Counted from the stretch's first letter, positions 52,155 through 61,133 are shown. The stretch: DNA of 64,000 nt from Pseudomonas sp. HMWF032 (GCF_003060885.1 NZ_QAIG01000013.1:1-64000); one strand, 5' to 3'. The notes: generated by a model not told the origin, from the letters alone. A program made the numbers and translations.

Positions 52155-53129
52155 ATGGCCACAACGCGCACACCCGATAAGCCCAAGCCAAACCGCAGCG
52201 CCTTCAGGGCCAGACGCGTTAATACGCTGGCGCTGCTTTGCCTGCTCGGCCTGCTACTGCCGTGGCTCTCGAATCTTCTCGCGGGGTCCGCAGGTGCGCT
52301 GGCCTGGTTGATCGACCTGGTCAGCCATTGGCAGTGGCTGTTCTTGCTCGGGTTAGTGGTGTTTGCCGGACTGGCCTGTTGCCGTGATAAGCGCTGGGCC
52401 GTGTTGTTGTTGGCGCTGCCGCTGCCCTGGCTGACGGCATCCGCACCAGCACCGGCTGGCGATCCGCAGGCCCAGGTATTTGCCGTGGCCAGTGCCAATG
52501 TTCATCTAGATAGCCGCAACACTCAGGCATTGGCCGCCTGGCTGGCCCAGGAAGAGCCGGATGTGGTGGTGGTGTTGGAGGTTTCCCCGGCCTATGCGCA
52601 AGGCTTGCACGCCCTCGGCGATTACCCCTATCAACACATCGTTGCCCAGGACAACCCCTTTGGTATCGCCGTACTGTCGCGCCATCCGCTGCAGCAGGTA
52701 GAGGTGATCGAAGATGCGCAGGGCATTGCCCATATCGAGGCGCAGCTGCAGTGGCACGGCCAGCCGATCGGGATTATCGCTCTGCACCCCATGCCGCCGC
52801 TTTCGCCGCAGTATCACAGCGTGCGTAACACCAAGTTGGCAGCCCTGGCCAAGCAAGCTGCAGCCCGCGCCGTACCGACGGTATTAGCTGGCGACCTGAA
52901 TGCCACGCCTTGGTCGTCGGCCTTCAGCGGGCTGGCGCAATTGGGTTTGCGCCGCGCCAGCGGTTTGGCCGCGACCTGGCCGGCCGTTCTGCAGGGCGTG
53001 GTCGGGTTGCCTATCGACCAGGTGCTGGTCACGCAACATTGGGCGGTCGTGTCGCGCCAAGTAGGCCCACAGTTGGGCTCGGATCATTTGCCGGTGCTGG
53101 TTCGCCTGGTGCCGACGCTAGAGAAATAA
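52155..53129 (+). CDS. Endonuclease/exonuclease/phosphatase family membrane protein
   Basis: 324 residues. Two or three N-terminal spans (about 25-45, 58-85), then an EEP domain (about 105-320): 'ASANVHLDSRNTQ', 'EEPDVVVVLEVSPAYA' (metal Glu), 'TVLAGDLNATPWSSAF' (Asp-x-Asn) and 'LGSDHLPVLVRLV' (catalytic His). The layout matches membrane-anchored EEP hydrolases of unknown phosphoester substrate. High GC, unlike the region just before. Confidence 0.85.
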   Translation: MATTRTPDKPKPNRSAFRARRVNTLALLCLLGLLLPWLSNLLAGSAGALAWLIDLVSHWQWLFLLGLVVFAGLACCRDKRWAVLLLALPLPWLTASAPAPAGDPQAQVFAVASANVHLDSRNTQALAAWLAQEEPDVVVVLEVSPAYAQGLHALGDYPYQHIVAQDNPFGIAVLSRHPLQQVEVIEDAQGIAHIEAQLQWHGQPIGIIALHPMPPLSPQYHSVRNTKLAALAKQAAARAVPTVLAGDLNATPWSSAFSGLAQLGLRRASGLAATWPAVLQGVVGLPIDQVLVTQHWAVVSRQVGPQLGSDHLPVLVRLVPTLEK

Positions 53130-53200
53130 AGGCGACAGGTTTACCTTGCCTAATCGCCTGCAGCCACACAGCAATCCAATCCAATCATTGAGGGACCAGC

Positions 53201-53509
53201 ATGATCACCTGTCATATCCGCTATGTGCTCGACCCGCGCAAACTTGAGGAATTCGAGCACTACGGCAAGCTGTGGATTGCCCTGGTGGCGAAGTTTGGCG
53301 GTACGCATCACGGCTACTTTCTGCCCTCGGAAGGGGCCAACAATATTGGCCTGGCGATGTTCAGCTTCCCCAGCCTGGCGGAGTACGAGCAATACCGGCT
53401 CAAGTCCTTTGCCGACGCCGAGTGCCTGGCGGCCTTTAACTATGCGGAAGAGACCCAGTGCATCATCAGCAACGAGCGCACCTTTTTCCGCCCGGTATTT
53501 GATGCCTGA
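53201..53509 (+). CDS. NIPSNAP family protein
   Basis: 102 residues: 'MITCHIRYVLDPRKLEEFEHYGKLW' and 'EETQCIISNERTFFRPVF', the NIPSNAP ferredoxin-like dimer fold. Cytosolic, function unknown. First of three close genes (NIPSNAP, DinB, ATC-hydrolase-like), 28 bases before the next. Confidence 0.88.
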   Translation: MITCHIRYVLDPRKLEEFEHYGKLWIALVAKFGGTHHGYFLPSEGANNIGLAMFSFPSLAEYEQYRLKSFADAECLAAFNYAEETQCIISNERTFFRPVFDA

Positions 53510-53537
53510 CTGAACCTTAATTGCCGAGTTAAGCGCC

Positions 53538-54080
53538 ATGTCTCAACTAGCCCATTTCCAGTTACTGGCCCGCTATAACGCATGGATGAATGACAAGCTC
53601 TACGCCGCAGCCGGCAAGCTGTCGCCGCAGGCGCTGAGTGAGGATCGCGGGGCGTTTTTCCCGTCCATCCTCGGCACGCTGAACCATATTGCGGTGGGCG
53701 ATATCATCTGGCTCAAGCGCTTTGCCGAGCACCCGGCGTGTGCTGAGTTGCGCAAGGCAATGGACGATCTGAAACAGCCCGTCGCGCTAGATCAGCTGTT
53801 GTTCGACACGCTCGCCTCGTTGCAGACATTGCGCAGCCGACTGGATGGGCATATCAGCGACTGGGTAGCGGCGCTGACCGAGCCGGACCTGGAGCATGGG
53901 CTGGCCTACGGCAATATGAAGGGCGTGCCCGCGCATCGCCCTTACGCCAGCCTGATGCTGCACTTCTTCAATCACCAGACTCATCATCGCGGCCAGGCCA
54001 GCACCTTGCTGTTCCAGGCCGGGCAGGATATCGGCATGACCGATTTACTGGCGCTGATTGCCGACGTGGCGCCGCGCTAA
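53538..54080 (+). CDS. DinB-family protein
   Basis: 180 residues, four-helix DinB fold with metal histidines in 'ILGTLNHIAVGDIIWL' (about residue 52) and 'LHFFNHQTHHRGQASTLL' (about 145-149). 'RYNAWMNDKLYAAAGKL' is the usual N-terminal helix. Different from the DinB protein at 7690. Function unknown; DinB proteins often act with low-molecular thiols. Confidence 0.87.
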   Translation: MSQLAHFQLLARYNAWMNDKLYAAAGKLSPQALSEDRGAFFPSILGTLNHIAVGDIIWLKRFAEHPACAELRKAMDDLKQPVALDQLLFDTLASLQTLRSRLDGHISDWVAALTEPDLEHGLAYGNMKGVPAHRPYASLMLHFFNHQTHHRGQASTLLFQAGQDIGMTDLLALIADVAPR

Positions 54081-54114
54081 TGCGCTCAACAAATCGCCAG
54101 AGCCAAGACAACCG

Positions 54115-54735
54115 ATGAAGCCACTCGCCCTGCTGCTCCCGCGCATCGTCTTTCACCGGGCGGCGCAGACGCAGCCAGGTGCTTGTTTGCCTGCGGCCAC
54201 GGCGTCAGCGGTGTGGGCCAGAACCCTGGAAATACAGGGAGAAATGCAACGCTCGCGGGCAGGCCATTCGCCTGGAGTGAATCTGCTGCTGCGTTATATG
54301 CAGTGGGATTGCGCGCTGTACCGCGCCCTGCAGGAGCAAGGCATTGGCCAGCAGCAGGCCGGCGAGTGGATTGAGCAGATCAACTGGCAGATCTTCACCC
54401 CGGCCAGCGCCCTGGCGCTCAAGGTGTCGCGCCTGCGCAGCCGCCGCTTGCCGGCACGCATCAAGTGGCTGCTCGATGCGCTATTCAGCCTGGTGTTTAC
54501 CCGCCCTTTCCGCCGCACAAACCTGCCCGCCGCCGCTGGCGTGGCCTTTGATGTGCAGGTGTGTCCGCTGGCCAGTTACCTGCGTGAGCAGGGTGCGCCG
54601 CAGTTGACCCACTTTGCCGCGTGCAGTCTGGATTACCGCATGGCCAAGGATTGGGGCGTAAGCCTGCAACGCACGCAGACCCTCGCCGGCGGTGCCGCAC
54701 ACTGCGATTTCCGTTTTAGCGTGCCACGTGAGTAA
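54115..54735 (+). CDS. ATC-hydrolase-like (L-2-amino-thiazoline-4-carboxylate hydrolase family) protein
   Basis: 206 residues from ATG 54115. The C-terminal 'VQVCPLASYLREQGAPQLTH', then 'CSLDYRMAKDWG' and the ending 'GAAHCDFRF' fit the ATC hydrolase family, named for opening of the thiazoline ring in L-cysteine synthesis from ATC; most members have other, unknown substrates. Follows the DinB gene by 34 bases, same operon. Confidence 0.6.
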   Translation: MKPLALLLPRIVFHRAAQTQPGACLPAATASAVWARTLEIQGEMQRSRAGHSPGVNLLLRYMQWDCALYRALQEQGIGQQQAGEWIEQINWQIFTPASALALKVSRLRSRRLPARIKWLLDALFSLVFTRPFRRTNLPAAAGVAFDVQVCPLASYLREQGAPQLTHFAACSLDYRMAKDWGVSLQRTQTLAGGAAHCDFRFSVPRE

Positions 54736-54749
54736 TTGCACAGACTTAC

Positions 54750-54800
54750 CCACCCACTTGCATTCGACCTGACCAGTCATTTGCATTGGATTTGACCGGC
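54750..54800. mobile_element. IS-end-like repeats, left copy
   Basis: TTGCATTCGACCTGACC (54758-54774) and TTGCATTGGATTTGACC (54781-54797) are two copies of one 17-bp word in tandem. Related words occur at 47932-47946 (TTGCATTCGACCTGA) and, inverted, at 60901-60940. Multiple short terminal repeats are typical of IS21-type ends. No transposase is present. Confidence 0.4.
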
Positions 54801-54847
54801 AGCTGGCAGAGAACAACCACTGCTGCCGGTCGCGACAGGCAACAACC

Positions 54848-55030
54848 GGCCGATTCTGTTGAAAAAGTCCCGTCTCGATTTTTGCCCATGAAAGAGTGTG
54901 GGCGACGTTGAAATCTGGTTCGCTCAGAAGGCAGCTGTATTGATTTTTACGTAGCAACGCCGAAATCGAGCGTTTTTGAGCTGCCGAAAAGTAGCTCTCT
55001 CAGAAACCGACTTTTTCAACAGAATCGGCC
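54848..55030. mobile_element. 183-bp non-coding element with 22-bp perfect terminal inverted repeats
   Basis: Left end 54848-54869 (GGCC then GATTCTGTTGAAAAAGTC) is exactly mirrored at 55009-55030. The inside has no gene. If GGCC is the target duplication the flanks rejoin as CAACAACCGGCCAATAGCGG, resembling CCGGCCCCAAAGCGGTC at the right-hand remnant (60855-60872, reverse). A MITE-like element; a third end lies at 57217. These and the IS-like repeats fill the 366-base gap 54736-55101. Confidence 0.7.
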
Positions 55031-55101
55031 AATAGCGGTCAATCGCTCAGCACCCTCTTTCCGGATGTCACACAGGTTGGCGTTTGCAGTGCCCATCCCC
55101 C

Positions 55102-57117
55102 TTAAGAGTGGTGAATTGACTGAGCGGCTAAAACCACCAAAAAGGCACGAGTGCCAGGTGTTTTCAGGTTCTCGTGTAGCCAAACATCATCCACCCTGCA
55201 TACGCGCAGTAGGGCCGCCATTGCAGCCTCAACCACTTCCAGGTTTTCCTCGGTCAGCAATAACTCAAACAGAGGTAACGATGCAGTGTGATCGGCGATC
55301 TGCGCCAGCGCAGTCGCCGCACCTTTCCGGCGCAGGCTGTTGCCACTGGTCAGTTGTTCGATCAACGCGGGCACTGCTTCAGCGTTAGCCAGACGTCCCA
55401 AGGCATCGAAAATTTCCTCGGCGTTTGCATCATGTTCCAGCCCAAGCAATAGGTCCGGTATGGCTTCTGCGGTGGCGACCTGGGCCAGAACCTTGGTGAT
55501 AAAGCGAGCATCGGCTGCCGTATCAGCTTGCTTGAGGGCAGCGCTTAATGCCGCCGTGGTTTGTGCGCTGGGTGTTTGAGAGAGAGCCAACCAAGCGGCA
55601 TCCCGCAACGGGTTGTGACGCATCAACAGGGGGGTGAGCAGTTCGGCCACCTCGGGGGCTCGAAATGTTGAAATCGCCATCTCATACCGGTAACGAACAT
55701 CGGTCTTGGCGGCTTGCGCAGCGCTGATAAGCGCTGGTAAAACCTCGGCTCCCTGGGTGGCTAGGGCAGAGCACAGCGTTTGCACATACTCGTTGCGAAT
55801 GCTCGGCAGCAGACTTAACAGCAGCACCCGCACCTGCGGCCCTATAAGGCGCTCGCAGGCATAGACGACTGCGTTGGCATTCCAGTGATGGGGGTCGTCA
55901 TCGAGCGCCCGACCCAGGCCCTGAAAGCCTTCCGCTCGGCCTAGTTCAGCTAGCGCTGCAGCGACTGCAATAGAATCGCTCGGCGCCAGTTGCGCAAGTA
56001 TCTCCAGCAGATGGATGGCGGCATCATCGGGGGCTGTGCGGTAAAACTCCAAAGCAGCTGCTCGACGGACCCTCAGTGACTCAGCGCGCAGGCCCATACG
56101 CGGCCATTGCTGGTCGCCGGGGCCAGCCAGTTGTGTCAGCACCTCGGCCAAGTCACTTGCATCGCTTGGCACTTTGGCTAGCTCTAAGGCCGCCACCAGT
56201 TCGGGAACCGCCTCGTATGCCTGCAACTGACCCAATGCTTGTGCCGAAAACACTGTATTGATTTGCAGCAGCGGCGCCACCGCACGCAGGTCGCCCAACT
56301 GCCCCAGAGAACGAACTATGGCGTATTGCAGATCATGTGCTGTGGGATCCCCTGATCGGTAGCGTACGCCCCTTTGCGGTAGTTCAAGCAATTCCAGCAG
56401 CGGTTGTACTGCGGAGTTATCACCTACACGCCCAAGGGCCTCGATACAGGCTTCCCTCAAGGTGCCGTTGCTGTCCTGCAACCCGCTAAGCAGCAGGTCA
56501 AGGTTGGCGGAGCTAGCTTTGGCGATAATGATTTTGCATAGCGTACGGGTGACTTCTGAGAGATCTTTCTTCTTTTCCTGCTCTTCACGTTTCTGGTCGC
56601 GGATGGCCTCTAGCAACTCTGCTATCCAACTCTCGTCGGCATGTTGGCCAATGGCCTCGGCGGCGTATTGGCGGGCATTGACGCTACGGTGGGTAAGCGC
56701 TTTAAACAGCGGCGCGCGAACCTCGGGCGAGGGAATTCTGCCCAGCATCATCAGTGCGGTGCAGACTTCGTCGACGTTTTTTGACTTGCCCAGGCGCAGG
56801 AAAAACGGCAAAGCTTCATGGGAGGGACGCGATAAAAGCGCTTTCTTCGCGGCATCTGCCACGGGCGCATGTTCGTCCGACGTGGCAGCTACCAGAAGAG
56901 CCGGCCCACGTTCGGCCAATAAAACAAGCGCGTTGCTGGCCAATCTCGCATGCCGGTCGCTGGCCGTTTTGATGAATTCAAAAATCGCTGCGCTTGCAAC
57001 CTCAGGCTTGGTCCGCGCTAGCGCTTCGAGGGTAAGAAATACATCAACATCGTGTTTGGCAGCCGGCAGGTATTCTGCAAGCGCCCTGCTCAGGTCATCC
57101 ATGTAGCCAGCATCCAT
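55102..57117 (-). CDS. HEAT-repeat protein, 671 aa
   Basis: All-helical protein built of about 15-18 HEAT/PBS-lyase-like repeats along its length, e.g. 'SVNARQYAAEAIGQHADESW', 'GTLREACIEALGRVGDNSAV' and 'SLRRKGAATALAQIADHTAS', with a charged insert 'QKREEQEKKKD' near residue 175. No signal peptide, enzyme motif or membrane span. A protein-protein interaction scaffold; partner unknown. No operon partner: the next gene on its strand is 130 bases away, beyond a mobile-element end. Lower GC than the betaine cluster. Confidence 0.85.
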   Translation of the reverse strand: MDAGYMDDLSRALAEYLPAAKHDVDVFLTLEALARTKPEVASAAIFEFIKTASDRHARLASNALVLLAERGPALLVAATSDEHAPVADAAKKALLSRPSHEALPFFLRLGKSKNVDEVCTALMMLGRIPSPEVRAPLFKALTHRSVNARQYAAEAIGQHADESWIAELLEAIRDQKREEQEKKKDLSEVTRTLCKIIIAKASSANLDLLLSGLQDSNGTLREACIEALGRVGDNSAVQPLLELLELPQRGVRYRSGDPTAHDLQYAIVRSLGQLGDLRAVAPLLQINTVFSAQALGQLQAYEAVPELVAALELAKVPSDASDLAEVLTQLAGPGDQQWPRMGLRAESLRVRRAAALEFYRTAPDDAAIHLLEILAQLAPSDSIAVAAALAELGRAEGFQGLGRALDDDPHHWNANAVVYACERLIGPQVRVLLLSLLPSIRNEYVQTLCSALATQGAEVLPALISAAQAAKTDVRYRYEMAISTFRAPEVAELLTPLLMRHNPLRDAAWLALSQTPSAQTTAALSAALKQADTAADARFITKVLAQVATAEAIPDLLLGLEHDANAEEIFDALGRLANAEAVPALIEQLTSGNSLRRKGAATALAQIADHTASLPLFELLLTEENLEVVEAAMAALLRVCRVDDVWLHENLKTPGTRAFLVVLAAQSIHHS

Positions 57118-57216
57118 TGAGTAAAGTCGGTCGGATTACATCACAGCGCATTTGTCAGGCAAAGAGGACCGAAAAGGGGATGGTTTTATTTTCCTTACTC
57201 TAAACGTCTGCTTTTA

Positions 57217-57236
57217 GCCGATTCTGTTGAAAAAGT
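57217..57236. mobile_element. Solo end of the 183-bp element family
   Basis: GCCGATTCTGTTGAAAAAGT, the same terminal word as at 54848, in the same orientation and without a matching second end. It lies between the HEAT gene and the kinase gene; a truncated copy. Confidence 0.65.
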
Positions 57237-57249
57237 AGCTTCAGCGGCA

Positions 57250-58542
57250 TCAACCTATCGGCCACTCAAATCGCACCATGGTCCTTGCAGCATCAGGCGA
57301 ACAGGAGAACGTAACGCTACCGCGCATTCGTTTTGCAACACGCTGCACAACTGCCAACCCCAGGCCCAAACCCGGGTGCCGGCGGGCCATATCGCCACGT
57401 GCAAAGGCTTGCAGCATCGCCTTCTGATCTTCCGGTGCGATACCCGACCCACAGTCCTCGACCTCAATCAAAGCCCTGAGACCCGCCGTACTCACGGTCA
57501 ATCGCACCGGTGGCTGACCGTGGGTAAAAGCATTGTCGAGTAGGTTGCCAATCACGCGTTCAAGCAGCACGCCACTGGCGTGAGGCACGATGAGCGACGG
57601 CGGTACTTCAACCAGCAACTCCGTATCGGCGCGCTGCTGCTGCGCCACTACGCTGTTTGCCACTAAGGCCACATCCACCGTCTCGTCCAGACACAGCTCA
57701 CCACTGCGCACATAGTCGAGAAAGCTTCCTACGAGCCGATCTGCTTGCAGCGCATTACGCACGATGACTTCGCGCTTCGGGGCAATGCCATCGCCCTCAG
57801 GCAAAAGCTCGGCCGCCATGCGAATCCGGCCGAGCGGGCTTCGAAGATCATGCGACACGCCCGCCAATAGCAATGCACGCTCGCGCTCTTGCTGATCAAG
57901 GGACTGCCGCAGCGTACGCCAGGCTTCGTCGATCGCTTGGACTTCCGCGCTAGCGTGTGGCAACGGGTCGCTGGATACATCGTCGGCCGCAATACGCGCG
58001 CGCAGGGCTTCGAGTGGCTGTGCCAGACGATGTGCGATCAACGCACTAGCAGCTATAGCCAGTCCGACCAGCAGTAGCGTTGCGATCAACACCCGCTCGC
58101 CCAGCGCTTCTTCGACAATGGCACTTTCAAAACCCACCCAGCGCACGCTGCCGTCTGTGCCGCGTAGCGCCAACCAAAGCGTCGGCCCTACCGACGTGAC
58201 GTCCCGTTTACGACCGAAGACCAGGTCTGCCACCGGCAATCCTGCCTCAATCAATGCCTGGCTGACAATTGATCGGCGCGGCGTCAGTGATGCGATCCCG
58301 AACACCTCACCAGGTCGCTGATCCGAGGCCTGCAAGGGGCCGGGCGCAATTTGCCGTGCCTTCTCCATCGGAGCCCCTTGTGCCACGAGCATCAAGGCGG
58401 GTGCCCAGCGTGATACAACAAGCTGCGCCACCGTGCGGTGGCGCTCCGCGTAGAAGATCATCGCCAGCATCACGGTGAGCACGATGGCCACCGCCACTTG
58501 CGCCGCGAGCAGGCGCGCAAACAAACTGCCGTAGCGGCTCAT
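57250..58542 (-). CDS. EnvZ-like membrane sensor histidine kinase
   Basis: 430 residues. Spans at about 12-32 and 148-170 enclosing a ~115-residue periplasmic sensor with 'WLALRGTDGSVRWVGFES'; HAMP (about 172-225); HisKA 'AGVSHDLRSPLGRIRMAAELL' (phospho-His about 236); ATPase domain with 'GNLLDNAFTHG', 'DCGSGIAP' and 'GLGLGLAVV'. Signal unknown. Twelve bases downstream of its response regulator. Confidence 0.9.
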   Translation of the reverse strand: MSRYGSLFARLLAAQVAVAIVLTVMLAMIFYAERHRTVAQLVVSRWAPALMLVAQGAPMEKARQIAPGPLQASDQRPGEVFGIASLTPRRSIVSQALIEAGLPVADLVFGRKRDVTSVGPTLWLALRGTDGSVRWVGFESAIVEEALGERVLIATLLLVGLAIAASALIAHRLAQPLEALRARIAADDVSSDPLPHASAEVQAIDEAWRTLRQSLDQQERERALLLAGVSHDLRSPLGRIRMAAELLPEGDGIAPKREVIVRNALQADRLVGSFLDYVRSGELCLDETVDVALVANSVVAQQQRADTELLVEVPPSLIVPHASGVLLERVIGNLLDNAFTHGQPPVRLTVSTAGLRALIEVEDCGSGIAPEDQKAMLQAFARGDMARRHPGLGLGLAVVQRVAKRMRGSVTFSCSPDAARTMVRFEWPIG

Positions 58543-58554
58543 CGGGCTAACTCG

Positions 58555-59271
58555 CTAAGACGCACGGGCACCGGTTCCACGTGGTATGAAGGCATACCCC
58601 TCACCGCGCACGGTGTCGATCCACTGGGTGCCCATGCTCGCGTCGCGCAGCTTGCGCCGCAACCGCGCAATCTGCACGTCGACAGTACGCTCCTGCGGTT
58701 GGTAGCTGCCTACTTGCACCGCCTCGGAAAGCGCCTCGCGTGTCAGCGGGGTGCCAGGCTGCTTGGCCAGCGCAACGAGCAACTTGAATTCAATACTGGT
58801 GAGCGTCACGACACCGCCGTCGGCGATGACTTCACGCTTGAGGAAATCAATCGACAGTCCTGCAAAACGCAGCACAGCGGTGTTTGCACGCTCCGGTTTC
58901 GCGCGGCGCAGCAGCGCACGAACACGTGCCACCAGCTCACGGGGCTCGAAAGGTTTGGCCAGGTAATCGTCGGCACCAATCTCCAGTCCGAGCACGCGGT
59001 CCATTGGATCACCACGAGCAGTGAGCATCACAAGGCCGAGGGCCGAGTACGCCGCACGCCAGCGGCGCGCAAGTTCGAAACCATTACCGTCAGGCAGCAT
59101 TACATCAAGCAGAACGACGTCCGGCTGGCCTGCCGCTAGTGCTCGCTCGCCATCGCCCGCGCTCAATGCCGTTTGCGTGGACCAGCCCTCGCGTGCCAGC
59201 AACTCCACCAGCATGGCGGACAGTTCGGCATCGTCATCGACGATAAGGATCTGCGGTTGCATTCGCGGCAT
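58555..59271 (-). CDS. OmpR-family response regulator
   Basis: 238 residues. Receiver domain (about 5-122) with 'VDDDAELS', phospho-Asp in 'VVLLDVMLPDG' and 'KPFEPRELVARVRALL'; winged helix (about 140-232) with 'LTSIEFKLLVALAKQPGTPLTREALSEAV' and 'RTVDVQIARLRRKL'. Start at 59271 or ATG 59262. Divergent from the secreted Cys-rich gene, with 251 bases between, so that gene is a natural target. Confidence 0.9.
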   Translation of the reverse strand: MPRMQPQILIVDDDAELSAMLVELLAREGWSTQTALSAGDGERALAAGQPDVVLLDVMLPDGNGFELARRWRAAYSALGLVMLTARGDPMDRVLGLEIGADDYLAKPFEPRELVARVRALLRRAKPERANTAVLRFAGLSIDFLKREVIADGGVVTLTSIEFKLLVALAKQPGTPLTREALSEAVQVGSYQPQERTVDVQIARLRRKLRDASMGTQWIDTVRGEGYAFIPRGTGARAS

Positions 59272-59522
59272 GGCCCTTTATTTGGCTATACGACAGCGCT
59301 GTCGCAATTCGTCGTTTTTCGTAGACGCGCACAGCACCGGGCGGCACTTAATATTTGCACATGCTCAGTGCGATGCATCTGTCTTTCACACTCCCATAAG
59401 AGTCCGCCATGCACAAGGTTCACTCACGGCCCTTTGCCTCAGCCATGGATGCCGTCGTCACACCAGCATCCGCGCGTCATGACCAAGACCATCACAGCCA
59501 CCAAAACACCAAGACGTATGTA

Positions 59523-59888
59523 ATGCACACTCGACGATTTGCCGACCTCCCCCGAACCCTCGCCCTAGGTGGACTATGTGCCGCGATGCTATGGGCCAGC
59601 GCCCCTGTAACGGCGAGCGAACGCACCCTGGCACAGGCCTGCCGCAGCGATGCCCGAAAATTTTGCACCGGCCAGCGACCTGGCGAGGGGCGCATCGTCA
59701 CCTGCCTGCGCGAGAACACCCGTCAGTTGTCTGCGGCATGCCAATTCCAGCTCAATAAGATCGACACCTGTGCAGCCGAAATGCAGCAGTTGTGCGCAGA
59801 CATACCGGATGAGGGGGATAAGAAACAGTGCCTGAAGGATAGGCGCACCAAGTTAAGTGCGGGTTGCCAAACCGCGGCTGGAGACTGA
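59523..59888 (+). CDS. Secreted cysteine-rich-repeat protein
   Basis: 121 residues from ATG 59523; an upstream in-frame ATG at 59409 would add a His-rich leader with no family support. Signal peptide 'LALGGLCAAMLWASAPVTAS' (about 12-31). The mature part has two Cys-rich (GLG1-type) repeats of the form C-x6-FC...C-x15-C, six to eight Cys in all, e.g. 'ACRSDARKFCTGQRPGEG' and 'CAAEMQQLCADIPDEGDKKQ'. Periplasmic, disulphide-bonded. Overlaps no gene; the hydroxylase starts five bases after its stop. Confidence 0.75.
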   Translation: MHTRRFADLPRTLALGGLCAAMLWASAPVTASERTLAQACRSDARKFCTGQRPGEGRIVTCLRENTRQLSAACQFQLNKIDTCAAEMQQLCADIPDEGDKKQCLKDRRTKLSAGCQTAAGD

Positions 59889-59893
59889 CCATC

Positions 59894-60781
59894 ATGGATC
59901 ACATCGCCTTGAATGACCTCGCGACTGCCGATCTGCGGCCTTGGCTCAGCGTCTTGATTGTCGTCTTGCTGGGTATTGCTGCCATTGAAGGCATCGTCCT
60001 CTCGCGCCGTACCCCGAGTGGCTATGATTGGCGAGCCTTTGCCGCGTCAATCGCTGATGCAATCGGGCGCGGCATCACCGATGCAGTGTCCACCGGGCTC
60101 GGCTTGGTGCTTGCGATTTTGCTGCTCGGCTGGGTCTACGAGCACCGCCTGTTCACCATCACGATGGACACCTGGTGGGCCTTCGCCCTGTTGTTCGTAG
60201 GCGAGGAGCTTTGCTACTACTGGTACCACCGAAGTGCCCACCGCGTGCGCTGGTTCTGGGCGACGCATGCTGTGCATCATTCACCCAATCAGCTGACGCT
60301 GGCCACCGCCCTGCGGCTGGGCTGGACGGGCAAGCTCACCGGTACGGCAGTGTTCTTCGCGCCTTTGGTATGGCTCGGTTTTTCACCGTTGGCGGTGATG
60401 CTCGCGATGTCGGCCAACCTGCTCTATCAGTTTTGGCTACACACCACCTGGATACCGAAGCTGGGAAGCGTGTTTGAGCGATGGTTCAATTCCCCCTCCA
60501 ACCACCGCGTACATCACGGCAGCAACCCGGAATATCTGGACTGCAACTATGGCGGCGTGCTGATGGTCTTCGACCGCCTGTTTGGTACCTATGTGGAAGA
60601 ACGCGCCGATGTGCCACCGCGCTATGGCCTGACCACTCCATTGCTGACATACAACCCATTGCGCATCGCCTTCCATGAGTGGATTAACCTGGTGCGTGAT
60701 GTGGTTAGCGCACGCAACCTAGGCGATGTCTGGCACGCATTGTTCGCACCGCCTGGCGCACGCAAAAAAAGCGACGACTAA
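59894..60781 (+). CDS. Sterol desaturase/fatty-acid hydroxylase superfamily membrane protein
   Basis: 295 residues from ATG 59894 (an in-frame start at 59864 overlaps the upstream gene). Four or so spans and the three histidine boxes of di-iron membrane hydroxylases: 'WYHRSAHRVRW' (about 112-119), 'HAVHHSPNQ' (about 126-131) and 'NHRVHHGSN' (about 206-211). Acts on a lipid, possibly a fatty acyl or terpenoid chain; substrate unknown. Same operon as the Cys-rich protein and divergent from the two-component system. Confidence 0.87.
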   Translation: MDHIALNDLATADLRPWLSVLIVVLLGIAAIEGIVLSRRTPSGYDWRAFAASIADAIGRGITDAVSTGLGLVLAILLLGWVYEHRLFTITMDTWWAFALLFVGEELCYYWYHRSAHRVRWFWATHAVHHSPNQLTLATALRLGWTGKLTGTAVFFAPLVWLGFSPLAVMLAMSANLLYQFWLHTTWIPKLGSVFERWFNSPSNHRVHHGSNPEYLDCNYGGVLMVFDRLFGTYVEERADVPPRYGLTTPLLTYNPLRIAFHEWINLVRDVVSARNLGDVWHALFAPPGARKKSDD

Positions 60782-60854
60782 CAAAGGATCAAACAGAGAG
60801 CCACTTGGCTCCAACGACTAGTGAGTCGCACCAGCTTTTGCTGACACTCTATGA

Positions 60855-60985
60855 CCGCTTTGGGGCCGGTTTCTGCCGGTCGTCACGACGGCGTGCGCTG
60901 GTCAAGTCGAGTGCAAACGCTTGGTCAGCTGGAATGCCATTGACTGGTCAGTGGTTGTGCAAATTGGTGGTCAAATCACTGCAAT
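60855..60985. mobile_element. IS-end-like repeats, right (inverted) copy
   Basis: Reverse-complement words TTTGCACTCGACTTGACC (60901-60918) and ATGGCATTCCAGCTGACC (60923-60940), plus GATTTGACCACCAATTTGCA nearby, match the repeats at 54758-54797 in opposite orientation. The 352-base gap 60782-61133 is made of this and unassigned sequence. Confidence 0.4.
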
Positions 60986-61133
60986 TTCGCACCACTCACC
61001 AAGCTGATTGCCCGTGAAGGCTTGAACGACGCTAACACCCTCTGAACTCAAGTGCCGCAGCCACACACCTCTGTCCACAGCACCGTGAACAAAGGCGAGT
61101 CCATGCATTTATGCTTTATCCGTTCAGCCGCTA

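Noticed and set aside
54848..57236. Composite transposon carrying the HEAT gene
   Set aside because: The right side has only one end and it lies in the same orientation as the left element's left end; no transposase. Kept only as a finding, not as a feature.
59409..59522. His-rich N-terminal extension of the Cys-rich protein
   Set aside because: It would place 38 hydrophilic residues before a clear signal peptide; start at 59523 preferred, though 59409 has a fair ribosome site.
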